Positions 1 through 11,049 of a stretch of DNA of 64,000 nt are shown piece after piece. The notes under the pieces are model-generated. The model did not search any database, was not told the origin of the DNA, and worked only from the letters and a program-made list of their open reading frames with translations. The translations under genes and the position numbers were made by a program. Within the stretch, counting starts at the first letter, position 1. Each line of letters begins with the position of its first letter. The stretch comes from Archivesica marissinica (Eukaryota > Mollusca > Bivalvia > Venerida > Vesicomyidae), in NCBI GenBank assembly GCA_014843695.1, contig CM026401.1, forward strand, positions 45,133,175 to 45,197,174. The letters run 5' to 3'.

Positions 1-3000
1 TCGGTAAGGTACGTGCCCTCTCGTTTATTCACACAGAAACATAACCTGCCCACACTCTGTTTTTGTCTAACTTATCGGTAAGGTACGTGCTCTCTCATTT
101 ATTCACACAGAAGCATAACCTGCCCACACTCTGTTTTTGTCTAACTTATCGGTAAGGTAGGTGCCCTCTCGTTTATTCACACAGAAACATAACCTGCCCG
201 CACTCTGTTTTTGTCTAACTTATCGGTAAGGTAGGTGCCCTCTCGTTTATTCACACAGAAGCATAACCTGCCCACACTCAGTTTTTGTCTAACTTATCGG
301 TAAGGTACGTGCACTCTCGCTTATTCATACAGAAGAATAACCTGCCCACTCTCTGAGTCTGACATAACAGTAAAGTACGTGCCCTCTCATTTATTCATAC
401 AGAAGAATAACCTGCCCACTCTCTGAGTCTGACATAACAGTAAGGTACGTGCCCTCTCGTTTATTCACACAGAAACATAACCTGCCCACACTCAGTTTTT
501 GTCTAACTTATCGGTAAGGTACGTGCACTCTCGCTTATTCATACAGAAGAATAACCTGCCCACTCTCTGAGTCTGACATAACAGTAAGGTACGTGCCCTC
601 TCATTTATTCATACAGAAGAATAACCTGCCCACTCTCTGAGTCTGACATAACAGTAAGGTACATGCCCTCTCGTTTATTCACACAGAAACATAACTTGCC
701 CACACTCTGTTTTTGTCTAACTTACCGGTAAGGTATGTGCCCTCTCGTTTATTCACACAGAAACATAACCTGCCCACACTCAGTTTTTGTCTAACTTATC
801 GGTAAGGTACGTGCCCTCTCATTTATTCATACAGAGGAATAACCTGCCCACACTCTGTTTTTGTCTAACTTATCGGTAAGGTACGTGCCCTCTCGTTTAT
901 TCACACAGAAGCATAAACTGCCCACTCTCTGAGTCTGACTTAACAGTAAGGTATGTGCCATCTCGTTTATTCACACAGAAACATAACCTGACCACACTCT
1001 GTTTTTGTCTAACTTATCGGTAAGGTACGTGCCCTCTCGTTTATTCACACAGAAGCATAACCTGCCACACTCAGTTTTTGTCTAACATACCAGTAAGGTA
1101 CGTGCCCTCTCGCTTATTCACACAGAAACATAACCTGCCCACACTCAGTTTTTGTCTAACTTATCGGTAAGGTACGTGCCCTCTCGTTTATTCATACAGA
1201 AGAATAACCTGCCCACTCTCTGAGTCTGACATAACAGTAAGGTACGTGCCCTCTCGCTTATTCACACAGAAACATAACCTGCCCACACTCAGTTTTTGTC
1301 TAACTTATCGGTAAGGTACGTGCCCTCTCATTTATTCATACAGAAGCATAACCTGCCACACTCAAGTTTTTGTCTAACTTACCAGTAAGGTACGTGCCCT
1401 CTCGTTTATTCACACAGAAACATAACTTGCCCACACTCTGTTTTTGTCTAACTTACCGGTAAGGTACGTGCCCTCTCGTTTATTCACACAGAAGAATAAC
1501 CTGCCCACACTCTGTTTTTGTCTAACTTATCGGTAAGGTACGTGCCCTCTCATTTATTCATACAGAAGAATAACCTGCCCACTCTCTGAGTCTGACATAA
1601 CAGTAAGGTACGTGCCCTCTCGTTTATTCACACAGAAGAATAACCTGCCCACACTCTGTTTTTGTCTAACTTACCAGTAAGGTACGTGCCCTCCCTCTTA
1701 TTCACACAGAAACATAACCTGCCCACACTCAGTTTTTGTCTAACTTATCGGTAAGGTACGTGCACTCTCGCTTATTCATACAGAAGAATAACCTGCCCAC
1801 TCTCTGAGTCTGACATAACAGTAAGGTACGTGCCCTCTCATTTATTCATACAGAAGAATAACCTGCCCACTCTCTGAGTCTGACATAACAGTAAGGTACG
1901 TGCCCTCTCGTTTATTCACACAGAAACATAACTTGCCCACACTCTGTTTTTGTCTAACTTACCGGTAAGGTATGTGCCCTCTCGTTTATTCACACAGAAA
2001 CATAACCTGCCCACACTCAGTTTTTGTCTAACTTATCGGTAAGGTACGTGCCCTCTCATTTATTCATACAGAAGAATAACCTGCTCACACTCTGTTTTTG
2101 TCTAACTTATCGGTAAGGTACGTGCCCTCTCGTTTATTCACACAGAAGCATAAACTGCCCACTCTCTGAGTCTGACTTAACAGTAAGGTACGTGCCCTCT
2201 CGTTTATTCACACAGAAACATAACCTGCCCACACTGTTTTTGTCTAACTTACCGGTAAGGTACGTGCCCTCTCGTTTATTCACACAGAAGAATAACCTGC
2301 CCACACTCTGTTTTTGTCTAACTTACCGGTAAGGTACGTGCCCTCTCGTTTATTCACACAGAAGCATAAACTGCCCACTCTCTGAGTCTGACTTAACAGT
2401 AAGGTACGTGCCATCTCGTTTATTCACACAGAAACATAACCTGACCACACTCTGTTTTTGTCTAACTTATCGGTAAGGTACGTGCCCTCTCGTTTATTCA
2501 CACAGAAGCATAACCTGCCACACTCAGTTTTTGTCTAACATACCAGTAAGGTACGTGCCCTCTCGCTTATTCACACAGAAACATAACCTGCCCACACTCA
2601 GTTTTTGTCTAACTTATCGGTAAGGTACGTGCCCTCTCGTTTATTCATACAGAAGAATAACCTGCCCACTCTCTGAGTCTGACATAACAGTAAGGTACAT
2701 GCCCTCTCGCTTATTCACACAGAAACATAACCTGCCCACACTCAGTTTTTGTCTAACTTATCGGTAAGGTACGTGCCCTCTCATTTATTCATACAGAAGC
2801 ATAACCTGCCACACTCAAGTTTTTGTCTAACTTACCAGTAAGGTACGTGCCCTCTCGTTTATTCACACAGAAACATAACTTGCCCACACTCTGTTTTTGT
2901 CTAACTTACCGGTAAGGTACGTGCCCTCTCGTTTATTCACACAGAAGAATAACCTGCCCACACTCTTATTTTGTCTAACTTATCGGTAAGGTACGTGCCC

Positions 3001-3201
3001 TCTCGTTTATTCATACAGAAGAATAACCTGCCCACACTCTGTTTTTGTCTAACTTATCGGTAAGGTACGTGCCCTCTCGTTTATTCACACAGAAGCATAA
3101 ACTGCCCACTCTCTGAGTCTGACTTAACAGTAAGGTACGTGCCCTCTCGTTTATTCACACAGAAGAATAACCTGCCCACACTCTGTTTTTGTTTAACTTA
3201 C
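1..3201 (-). repeat. Tandem array made of the innexin exon edge and 5' splice site
   Basis: About 44 head-to-tail units of 69-75 bp, continuing left of the window. Read on the minus strand, each unit carries the last ~55 nt of the innexin exon at 3202-3454 (coding for CFCVNKREGTYLT), the donor site and ~19 nt of intron. Subtype A (~74 bp) joins intron sequence gtaagttagacaaaaac back to the exon piece. Subtype B (~69 bp) instead keeps the further exon stretch gtcagactcaga, which is found in the true exon upstream of the repeated part. In most A units the donor GT is mutated to AT, and in B units it reads CTGTTATG. About a dozen units keep an intact GT (for example near 722, 1380, 1450, 1960, 2250, 2324 and 2905). 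The array is therefore intronic, directly behind the exon it came from. Confidence 0.9.
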
Positions 3202-3454
3202 CGGTAAGGTACGTGCCCTCTCGTTTATTCACACAGAAGCATAACCTGCCCACTCTTTGTCTGAGTCTGACTAGGATGTTCCAATGGTACTGCCTATTAG
3301 CTTCCAACCAGCGATCAAAAACAACACATATCTCGTTGATTTTATCCCAACGTTTGCTATCTTCTATGTAGTGAGCTTTCGTAGTTAACTCTACCACCTT
3401 GTGTAAGTCGATGCCGGAGAAAGGGGCCAGATTCCTCCACAGAAGACAGGGTAT
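3202..3454 (-). CDS. Innexin, internal exon (end of TM2 and cytoplasmic loop)
   Basis: Third supported exon of an innexin, a four-transmembrane gap-junction or hemichannel subunit of the plasma membrane. It starts in phase 0 after an accatattcag acceptor and reads IPCLLWRNLAPFSGIDL, the family block that ends the second membrane segment, then a basic cytoplasmic loop with DRWLEANRQYHWNILVRLRQ and finally CFCVNKREGTYLT, the block before the third membrane segment. It ends in phase 1 at ACCG|gtaagtt, inside the right-most unit of the tandem array at 1-3201. Reading on past this donor gives a stop in the next unit, so the exon must end here. The 253-nt length agrees with 84 codons plus one base. 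The remaining exons (TM3, second extracellular loop, TM4, C-terminus) must lie left of the window. The family call is firm; the paralogue is not identifiable. Confidence 0.9.
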
Positions 3455-3670
3455 CTGAATATGGTAGAATGTGAACCGCTTAGCAATATCTAAAACAGTA
3501 CACAGTATTTAGAATTTGCGTAAAAGACATATGCCTGTTCAAATAATGACCTCAATTCATTTATGGATGTATTCGTTGTTTAGCAATTAGTTCAGTCTCA
3601 CCAGGCTAGTATACAGTCTATGACGAGAGACGTCAATACGGCCATCGATGAGAGTTGGTCCCATACAGTG

Positions 3671-3955
3671 TTTTACGTTTATTTATTATCGCTACCGGTT
3701 GCCCATATGAGCGACGCCTCCCTAAGAGATTAGTCATTTTAGATTTTTGGAGGATATTGCAATGATACAGACAGAGACCCATTCCAGAGTCTCCTCTGGT
3801 TCTTTTAAGTGCACGGTGTAAAACACCGACACAAGACCTTGGTTTAGCATCCCATTTGAAAGACTGTTAATTTTATTAGGGTCAGACGGGGGATGAAACC
3901 TGCCATCCCTGATTTACCAGTCCAGCGTGTTACCACTGGACTACAGATCCATCTG
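3671..3955 (-). mobile_element. SINE-1 copy, full length
   Basis: Near-complete element in the innexin intron. A 15-bp target-site duplication (tggtcccatacagtg, 3656-3670 and 3956-3970) flanks it exactly, showing retroposition. Head and tail match the other SINE-1 copies at 10718, 18745, 20317 and 47629. Confidence 0.9.
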
Positions 3956-4174
3956 TGGTCCCATACAGTGACACCCAGTTGGTCAATGAGAGTGAGACGA
4001 ATCCTTCTGACGAGTCTCGTTCTGGGAAGACTGAGAGCCGGAAATCTCGTGGCCACGTGTTCCACGTTTTTTTTTGCTCAATTCTGCAGACTGTACTTCA
4101 CCATACATGCTTAGTTTGATTCGGAAACATATCATAATGGCGAACTTCCTGACATTATAACTAAATTCACTAAC

Positions 4175-4338
4175 CTTAAAGAGACACGCCATGAATAGCA
4201 AGATGAGCGGAACATACTGGTAGTACGTCACTTCATGATCCATGTGGGTTTTGTTGTCACGTGGTATGGCTTCGTCCATGGGTACATAGTATGTGTTCTT
4301 TATCCAACAGTAACTGTTGGCATACCTTGCCTGGTGTG
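4175..4338 (-). CDS. Innexin, second supported exon (extracellular loop 1 and TM2)
   Basis: Starts in phase 1 after a gttccag acceptor (HQARYANSYCWIKNTYYVP) and ends in phase 0 at TTTAAG|gttagtg. It carries the second half of the first extracellular loop with its conserved cysteine in SYCWIKNTYYVP, then YYQYVPLILLFMACLFK. YYQxVP at the start of the second membrane helix is the innexin signature; here the usual W is Y. Phases join it cleanly to the exon at 5663-5850 upstream and 3202-3454 downstream, giving one uninterrupted reading frame. No frameshift or stop is present. Confidence 0.92.
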
Positions 4339-4428
4339 CTGGAACATTAAACGTGTCTGAATGTTAATAACGATAACTATTATTTAAACTATCGAAATAT
4401 GATATATCACATGTGTATATTCTACAAA

Positions 4429-4655
4429 GGTTCGATCCCCCGTCTGACCCTAATAAAATTAACAGTCTTTCAGATGGGACGTTAAACCAAGGTCTCGTGT
4501 CGGTGCTTTACACCGTGCACGTAAAAGAACCAGAGGAGACTCTGTATCATTGCACTATCCTCCAAAATCTAAAATGACTAATCTCTTCAGGAGGCGTCGC
4601 TCATATGGACAACCGGTAGCGACGATAAATAAACCGTTAAACGTAAAACACACAT
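4429..4655 (+). mobile_element. SINE-1 copy, 5' truncated
   Basis: Begins at the B box (ggttcgatccccc) and runs to the gcgacgataaataaa tail; the A-box half of the tRNA-like head is missing. Lies in the innexin intron 4339-5662. Confidence 0.85.
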
Positions 4656-4734
4656 ACAAAGAACGAGTTGAAAATGATCATAAAATGAGTGTTGGTAATA
4701 GTCTTCACTGTAACAAATTAAACAAGTTGTTGTT

Positions 4735-4975
4735 TTGTTCGGGTTTTACGGCTTCAACAGCATCAGCACCATTTTGGGCTATATCGCCGGCAGGCAGTTT
4801 ACCTAACAACACATTTCCGGTGCAGGCTCCAGCGATTAACAAGTACTTGGTACCCAACCCTCCGTAAGAAACTGCCAGCTTGTTCATATAAATAGACACA
4901 ACTCGAACACGTGACCATCAGTGATGATAGGTTACAGTGGTATAAATCAGCGACCCTAACAACTCGACCACGTAT
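4735..4975 (-). mobile_element. SINE-4 copy
   Basis: Reverse-strand copy with the cgtaaaacc end at 4735-4760, the body containing cctaacaacacatttcc and the tRNA-like head near 4890-4975. The head is degenerate (B-box region reads gttcgagttgtgtc on the minus strand). Confidence 0.75.
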
Positions 4976-4991
4976 GATAACTATGTCACCT

Positions 4992-5487
4992 TTAAAGCGA
5001 CACTACATCAGTGAAAATACAAATTTCTACATTTTCCTATTATATGGTATAATTCTTTTCCAAATATTTGCCTCAAAAACTGAGCATTTCAACTAATAAA
5101 CAAACGTCGTATACGCGGTTTGTTGACATAACAAAATAATGTAAATAGGGTCGACATCCAAGCTTAATACAACGCGTGTATCATGAATAACACGATTTAT
5201 GGAACAGATTTGCTGTTATATCTCACATGTGTGACTATGTATATTTATTTGTAGACTAATCTTAGTTAAATTATCCCTAAACGACATTACCTCGCGTTTT
5301 ATATTGACTCCGATGACTGTTATATGAAATCCTACTTTCAATTTGGAAAGCTTGTAGACCACAAAAACACTGTTTATTGATTCAATGTTAGTGTTCGAGT
5401 GTATTCGGAAGAATGTGTAGTAGCAATGTATATTTATACGTGAAAAAATGCATTTTATTTGCTTTTTGCAATGTAATGTCGCTTTAA
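4992..5487. mobile_element. MITE-4 copy (TTAAAGCGACA termini)
   Basis: Starts tttaaagcgacactacat and ends atgtcgctttaag, imperfect inverted ends. Homologous to 39780-40280 and, reversed, to 19810-20093; all share the internal motif caaacgtcgtatacg. No transposase coding is seen, so it is called a non-autonomous DNA element by inference. Confidence 0.65.
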
Positions 5488-5507
5488 GCAAGTAGAACAC
5501 AAATGGA

Positions 5508-5547
5508 TGGAACCGGAAGTCATATATATATATGACTTCCGGTTCCA
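5508..5547. other. Perfect 40-bp palindrome with CCGGAAGT arms
   Basis: Each arm reads tggaaccggaagtcatatat and the sequence equals its own reverse complement over 40 bases. It would extrude a cruciform and presents two inverted CCGGAAGT motifs, the core bound by ETS-family factors. It lies in the innexin intron just outside MITE-4 and about 115 bp downstream of the end of the exon at 5663-5850. Confidence 0.85.
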
Positions 5548-5662
5548 GATTATTCCAAAAGGGAAATATGAGAAAGGATAAAAATAAATATCATCCATTT
5601 ATATAGATATATACCCGGTATTCACAATCGTAAAACATATATTTAGAAACATATGTATATAC

Positions 5663-5850
5663 CTGTGTACTCCGTCGGGTGCCAGCATGCTATCGGATCA
5701 GAGACATATGACCCGCCGGCGACAAATATCGCAAATATGACCAGAATAACAACTGTGTAGATATGGCTCAATCGATCAACCCAGTCGTCGTCGTCGTTGC
5801 CGGCGAATTTATTCCAGATGGCCCAGGAACCGAGAATGTCGGCGGGAAAC
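5663..5850 (-). CDS. Innexin, N-terminal exon (TM1 and start of extracellular loop 1)
   Basis: Encodes FPADILGSWAIWNKF, then DDDDWVDRLSHIYTV, the hallmark N-terminal block of innexins, then the first membrane helix (VVILVIFAIFVAGG) and SYVSDPIACWHPTEYT, the start of the first extracellular loop with its first conserved cysteine. It ends in phase 1 at ACACAG|gtatatac and begins in phase 2 after atgttcatgcag. There is no in-frame ATG before an upstream stop, so a short first coding exon must lie further right; I could not place it. The acceptor abuts, and probably belongs to, a SINE-2 insertion at 5851-6046. The N-terminus corresponds to the pore-lining part of the channel in known innexins. 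Confidence 0.9.
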
Positions 5851-6046
5851 CTGCATGAACATTTTTAGTTTATATATATTTATTTTAGCTCGATTGCGAA
5901 AGAGGTTCTTACAACTTATATTAATCACTCTCGATACCTCATTCCTGATGGAATCCATTGTCACGAGGGAGAGAGACGAGGCAATGTGGAATTTAAATGC
6001 CTTGCCCAATGGCACAATCGTAACGGCTCCAGCGGGGCACGATGAG
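5851..6046 (-). mobile_element. SINE-2 copy at the innexin splice acceptor
   Basis: Runs from the 3' end (ctgcatgaacatttttag, next to the exon) to a truncated head near 6046. The 15-nt extension aaatgttcatgcagg after the usual actaa end is shared with the SINE-2 copy at 8776-9036, so the bases forming the innexin acceptor and its actaa branch-point-like motif appear to be element-derived. Confidence 0.8.
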
Positions 6047-6134
6047 CAGTATTAATATGCTAACATAAATACATATTCAGTGCTTATCTTATTGGGCATG
6101 TGCTCGTTTATGTAGGACCGCCCCCACGGATACT

Positions 6135-6398
6135 ACACCCCAGCACATGAGCGACGCCTCCTGAAGAGATTAGTCATTTTAGATTTTTGAAGGATAGTGC
6201 AATGATAGACAGAGACCCATTCCAGAGTCTCCTTTGGTTATTTTACGTACACGGTGTACACCACCGACACGAGACCTCGGTTTAAAGTCCCATCTGAAAG
6301 ACTGTTAATTTTATTTGGGTCAGACGGGGGATTGAACCTGTGATCCCTGGATTACCAATCCACCGTACCGTGTTACCACTGGACTACAGATCCGTCCG
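6135..6398 (-). mobile_element. SINE-1 copy, 3' truncated
   Basis: Contains the body and the tRNA-like head (6330-6398); the terminal gcgacgataaataaacg is missing, the element starting at catgagcgacgcc. Confidence 0.85.
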
Positions 6399-6425
6399 TA
6401 TGTGTATTTATTTTGTTTTATACTA

Positions 6426-7070
6426 GAGGACATAGAAATAGGCACACCTACATTATATGATTATTATTATATAGACATTAATTACTCAATTGTGGAACTT
6501 ATGACTTTAACCCTTTCAACACCACAGACCTCTAAATAGGCTTACAAAAAGTGTAGATCCAGATGAGCCGGCTCGTGACGAGCCGTCTCATCAGGATCTG
6601 CACTTTTTGCCAGTGATATGACTATTTTTAGACATAATTACCCATTTTGATAAATGAACTTGTCCAAATGTGATTTTCTGATTCATTTATTGGTTTATGA
6701 ATATCATGGACCAGTCCATGTGAGTTACTTGGTGTTGAATGGGTTAAAAGGTGTGAAATTATGCTGCGAAAACACTGTTACTGTTTTAAAAATGTAGAAT
6801 AATTTTATTTCGTAAAGTAAGTGCGAAAAGTTGGTTCATCACGTTCACACTTCCATTCTAATCACAATTAGCCAAAAGTGTTACTTTCGATTTTTAGAGC
6901 ACTATCTATATCTTACGATAATTTCTTTATTACTATATCAATTTTAAATATTTTGGTATCAAAATGACGACAATGAATTGGTCTTTAAGAAAATCCGTAT
7001 ATGTATTTGTATAGTTATTGTTTTTCATGTAAAAACACACTTATCCGAAGTGTGCGTTTTCTATGTCCTC
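6426..7070. mobile_element. MITE-1, long form, carrying a MITE-2 insertion
   Basis: Left end GAGGACATAGAAA (6426) and right end TTTCTATGTCCTC (to 7070) form an inverted pair flanked by TA (6424-6425 and 7071-7072), as expected of Tc1/mariner-type integration. 645 bp, of which 240 bp is the nested MITE-2. Remaining interior is AT-rich without coding. Compare the 217-bp copy at 31442-31658. Confidence 0.8.
6507..6746 (+). mobile_element. MITE-2 (TTAA-flanked hairpin element)
   Basis: TTAACCCTTTCAAC at the left and GTTGAATGGGTTAA at the right. Contains a near-perfect hairpin (agatccagatgagccgg / ccgtctcatcaggatct) around 6551-6597. TTAA at both ends suggests piggyBac-type transposition; the empty-site evidence is at 57768-58013. 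Confidence 0.8.
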
Positions 7071-7734
7071 TAGCATATAACAGAAATTTGAATCAGAACT
7101 GAAAATTCGAAAATGAAATGTACAATAAACAAAAAAGTGTCTCTTAAGACTCTTATAATGGTTAATTAATAGCTATTAATATTTAAACATTTAAAATTAG
7201 AATAGTATATAAGATTAGATATGTAATATATATTATTGTTACATAGTTAAAAACTTACGGCATCTAGATCTACGATGTCCGTACACACCTAAGCAGTCTG
7301 AACTAATCTGAAATGTATAGAAGAAATGTCAAATGTTTTTAAGGCAATGCAATGCAATGAGCAAAATGTGCAAAATATTGCGCTCAAACTGTCTGCTTTC
7401 AAAAGTTCAAACAAGCGAGGAACAATATACACATTGAAGCTGTTGATAGGTAGCAGGCAGAATATCAATATAATGTGCAATTTGTAGATGTAGAACATAC
7501 AGCACGTACACAGCACGTGCAATATAAACACGTACATAATCATGATAAAGGAATATTATTTTTGAAATAAATACTGAATAATTCTTTATCATATCCAAAG
7601 TCAAAATGTTTCCGGTTTTCGCAGATAGTAAGTTGATCATTAATAGCAGGATCATAGATATATATCCTGTTAATAGCAACCTTAATAGGACATTTTATTT
7701 TTTATTCATTTCAACGGGAGGTTATGTGTTCATC
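7071..7734. other. AT-rich stretch without recognised feature
   Basis: Open frames at 7289-7679 are short and low in complexity; no domain, splice frame or repeat family was recognised. Confidence 0.5.
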
Positions 7735-8305
<571 letters not shown>

Positions 8306-8654
8306 TCCGCCGGTACCCATAAAATGGTACTTGCGTTGCTAGGAAAACAATAGGATTACTTTCTAGGGTTAGGGGATATGTGGCTATTATCGAACCCGAC
8401 ATTCCAGTCCACTCCCACGCTCTACCACTGAACGCAACTGTGACCCACAACTTACACAACACTGTATAGAGAATGTGCAGTAGGCCTATTGGTATGATAG
8501 GGACGGAATTCCACAATGTCGACCCCGAATAAACATGACTCATGATATTGATTTTCTGAAAATGCACTATTTTGCTTTCAGTGGTTTCGCTGGCGATTTG
8601 ATGGTGGTCTCAAGTTTCGAACTCATGAACTCAGTCTGAGTCTCGTAATGATCT

Positions 8655-9172
8655 TTTATGTTTATTTTAGGTTTATTTAACGTCGCTACCGGTTGCCCAT
8701 TTGAGCGAGCCGATGGGCAGGTTACCTAACAACACCTTTCCTGGACAGGCTCCGGCGGTTAACCAGTACTTGGTGCGTGATTGTGAACGTTGTGATAGTG
8801 CAGTGGATGCGCGTTCGCTTCAGGTGCGAAAGGTCCGGAGTTCGAACCCCACTGGGGCCGTTGCGATTGTGGCCTTAGGCAAGGTATTTAAATTCCATGT
8901 TGCCTCTTCTCTCTCCCTCGTGTCGATGGATTCCATCAGGAATGAGGTCTCGAGAGTGATTAATATTAGTTGTAAGAACTTGTTTCGCAATCGAGCTAAG
9001 TTAAATTTGTATAAACTAAAAATGTTCATGCAGGCAACCTCCGTAAGAAACTGACAACTGTTTTCGTATAAAGAGACACGGCCTGAGCGGGGCTCGAACC
9101 AGTGCCCATTAATGATGATATATTACAGTGATATACAAGTCAGCGACCTTAACCACTCGACCACGGAGGGAG
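8655..9172 (-). mobile_element. SINE-4 subtype with SINE-1 tail, split by a SINE-2
   Basis: Left part 8655-8775 has the tail gtcgctaccggttgccca shared with SINE-1 and then SINE-4 body; right part 9037-9172 resumes at caacctccgtaagaaactg and ends in the tRNA-like head (ccactcgaccacggagg). The two parts are continuous in uninterrupted copies such as 49740-49875. Confidence 0.85.
8776..9036 (+). mobile_element. SINE-2 copy nested in SINE-4
   Basis: Complete head (gatagtgcagtggatgcg, B box agttcgaacccc) to the actaa end plus the 15-nt extension ending in atgcagg. It gives a 117-codon open frame that is not a gene. Confidence 0.9.
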
Positions 9173-9285
9173 GCGGACTCGCAATATCAGATATCTGTTA
9201 TAACATGAGCTTAAATTTTGTTAAATGATCACAAACTCATTAGGCCTACTGGTTTTCACATTCAAGTATGACACACTAAACGGGG

Positions 9286-9500
9286 GCTCCGTGGCCAAGT
9301 AGTTATGGTCGTTGACTTCAAATCATTTGTACCTCGCCGCTGTATGATCGAATTCCACTAAGTCTGGGGATGTCTAATTATTTCAAGTGAGGAAGCTATT
9401 CAGCTGGGAGGTCGGTGGTTCTAGCCGTTTGCCCGTCCGTGTCTGAAATACTGCTTGCAGGAGCACCCGATTTCTTCCTCCACCAATCCACCAATAATAA
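9286..9500 (+). mobile_element. SINE-6 copy
   Basis: tRNA-like start ggctccgtggccaagtagtt, then gtgaggaagctattcagctgg and tcggtggttctagcc, shared with 46258-46500 and 54513-54760. Confidence 0.7.
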
Positions 9501-10267
9501 CTGGAGAGTCGCCAAATGAACTAAGCGACATAGTTAAAACCATCATCAATGAAACACTTAAACAGACATTCAAATTTACCGCCCCGAAATAAAATGAGAC
9601 ATGTGACGTGAACATGTTGAAGTAGATCTAAATCAATTTGTAAAACGTCTGATTGGCGAAGTTCATAATCCAAACCCGCCAAGACCGATTAGTAAAAATC
9701 ATTATAGAACGTTTTAATTATACTAACCTGGCAACGTTTTCTGTTTTTGAACTGTTTACTTCCTGGGTACACACGTGGAACTTTAGGAGCGTGACGTCAT
9801 AGCAAATGGGCCAATCTCTACAGTGCCATTCAAAATTCGATGCCACTTGTACTCAATTGAACTACATTAATATTTCTTCTAAACAATGCAATACAATGCC
9901 ATGCAACTCATGTAGTGCATTAACACCTATCATATATTCTTATAGCAATACAATGTGTATATATGTATCGACAAACAATGGACTTTTCCCATGTTTCTCC
10001 CTACACGAGTGTGCCACATGTATGTTCAGAATGTGTAATCCTTACTGAATGTGTCTGGGGCAGTAGTATGTTTTGTAAGCAAGACAGCGGATATAACTGC
10101 AGCATTCGGCATATATGTTCCAATCTTGGTATCCAGCATCCACGTAAACGTCTCTTTCTTTGGTGGTTCGATCAGGCGCGTATCCAGGCGCACGACCAGT
10201 GGTACATACATGAGCAAACAAATGACCATAAATGTTTACAGCAATGTACGTGCAATGCAGAGAGGGT
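9501..10267. other. Unassigned stretch; weak exon-like frame at 10026-10229
   Basis: On the minus strand a frame opening with MVICLLMYVPLVVRLDTRL has a plausible donor (CATTCA|gtaagga, about 10040) and a stop just upstream of its ATG. The residues are varied rather than repetitive, but overlapping plus-strand frames are equally long and I recognise no family. Nothing else is evident. Confidence 0.2.
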
Positions 10268-10645
10268 AATGAGAGACATCTCTAATTTTCTATTACCTCC
10301 CTTGGCAGATAAAGTCTGATTTATTCCAAAATGTGAATAGGTCCTTTTAGTTAGAATCCTTGGTTTTTACTGTTGTGCCCCAACCAGATGTTGCGTTATG
10401 ATAATTGTGATTTGATCAAAATCGTGTTAATTAATTGATAGCATTGTTTTACAAATAAATACTGTATGAGATCTGTTGAGATATAGTAATTTAATAATCA
10501 TATAAAGCGATAGTGGAATAAAATTGCTAGCAGGTTGTGCAAAGGAAATAACGATAAAAACAGAAGAAAACACTTAATGGGACCTATCTACTTTTAGGGA
10601 GTATTCAGGGGCAGTAACTGACCGATGTCTCTCATTATAATAGAT
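10268..10645. mobile_element. Interspersed element with taatgagagacatc ends
   Basis: Left end taatgagagacatc and right end gatgtctctcattata are inverted. The interior (atcaaaatcgtgttaat, catactatt-type motif) resembles 20815-21060, so this is a dispersed family, probably a MITE. Confidence 0.5.
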
Positions 10646-10717
10646 AAAAACAACTCTTTAATGTGTTGTTCCCATTCACGATAAATAATCATTCCTACTA
10701 TATAAATATTCCCAGAC

Positions 10718-11003
10718 GGATCTGTAGCCCAGTGGTATCACGCTGGACTGGTAATCCTGATCGCAAGTTCGATCCCATGTCTGACCCTAATAAAATTAAC
10801 AGTCTTTCAGATGAGACGTTAAACCGAAGTCTCGTGTCGGTGCTGTACACCGTGCACGTAAAAGAACCAGAGGAGATTCTGGAATGGGTCTCTGTCTGTA
10901 TCATTGCACTATCCTCCAAAAATCTAAAATGACTAATCTCTTCAGGAGGCGTCGCTCATATGGGCAACCGGTAGCGACGATAAATAAACGTAAAACACAC
11001 ATA
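10718..11003 (+). mobile_element. SINE-1 copy, full length
   Basis: Head cagacggatctgtagcccag to tail aaataaacgtaaaacacac. One base is lost in the D-arm region relative to other copies. Confidence 0.9.
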
Positions 11004-11049
11004 AGCGTACTATATAGTTAGACTACTGTCTTATTCAGGGTAGCTTATC

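Noticed and set aside
8776..9054. 117-codon frame ending YKLKMFMQ and similar frames at 5809, 31893, 37058 and 41473
   Set aside because: All are SINE-2 sequence read in one frame; no codon-level conservation.
10026..10319. Minus-strand exon-like frame MVICLLMYVPLVVRL and overlapping plus-strand frames
   Set aside because: No recognised family, no partner exon, and the plus-strand frames are just as open.
10718..10800. tRNA-Thr-like gene with GGT loop (also at 18745, 35936, 47629)
   Set aside because: Each is the head of a SINE-1 with the same ~220-bp body and tail, flanked by target duplications in several cases.
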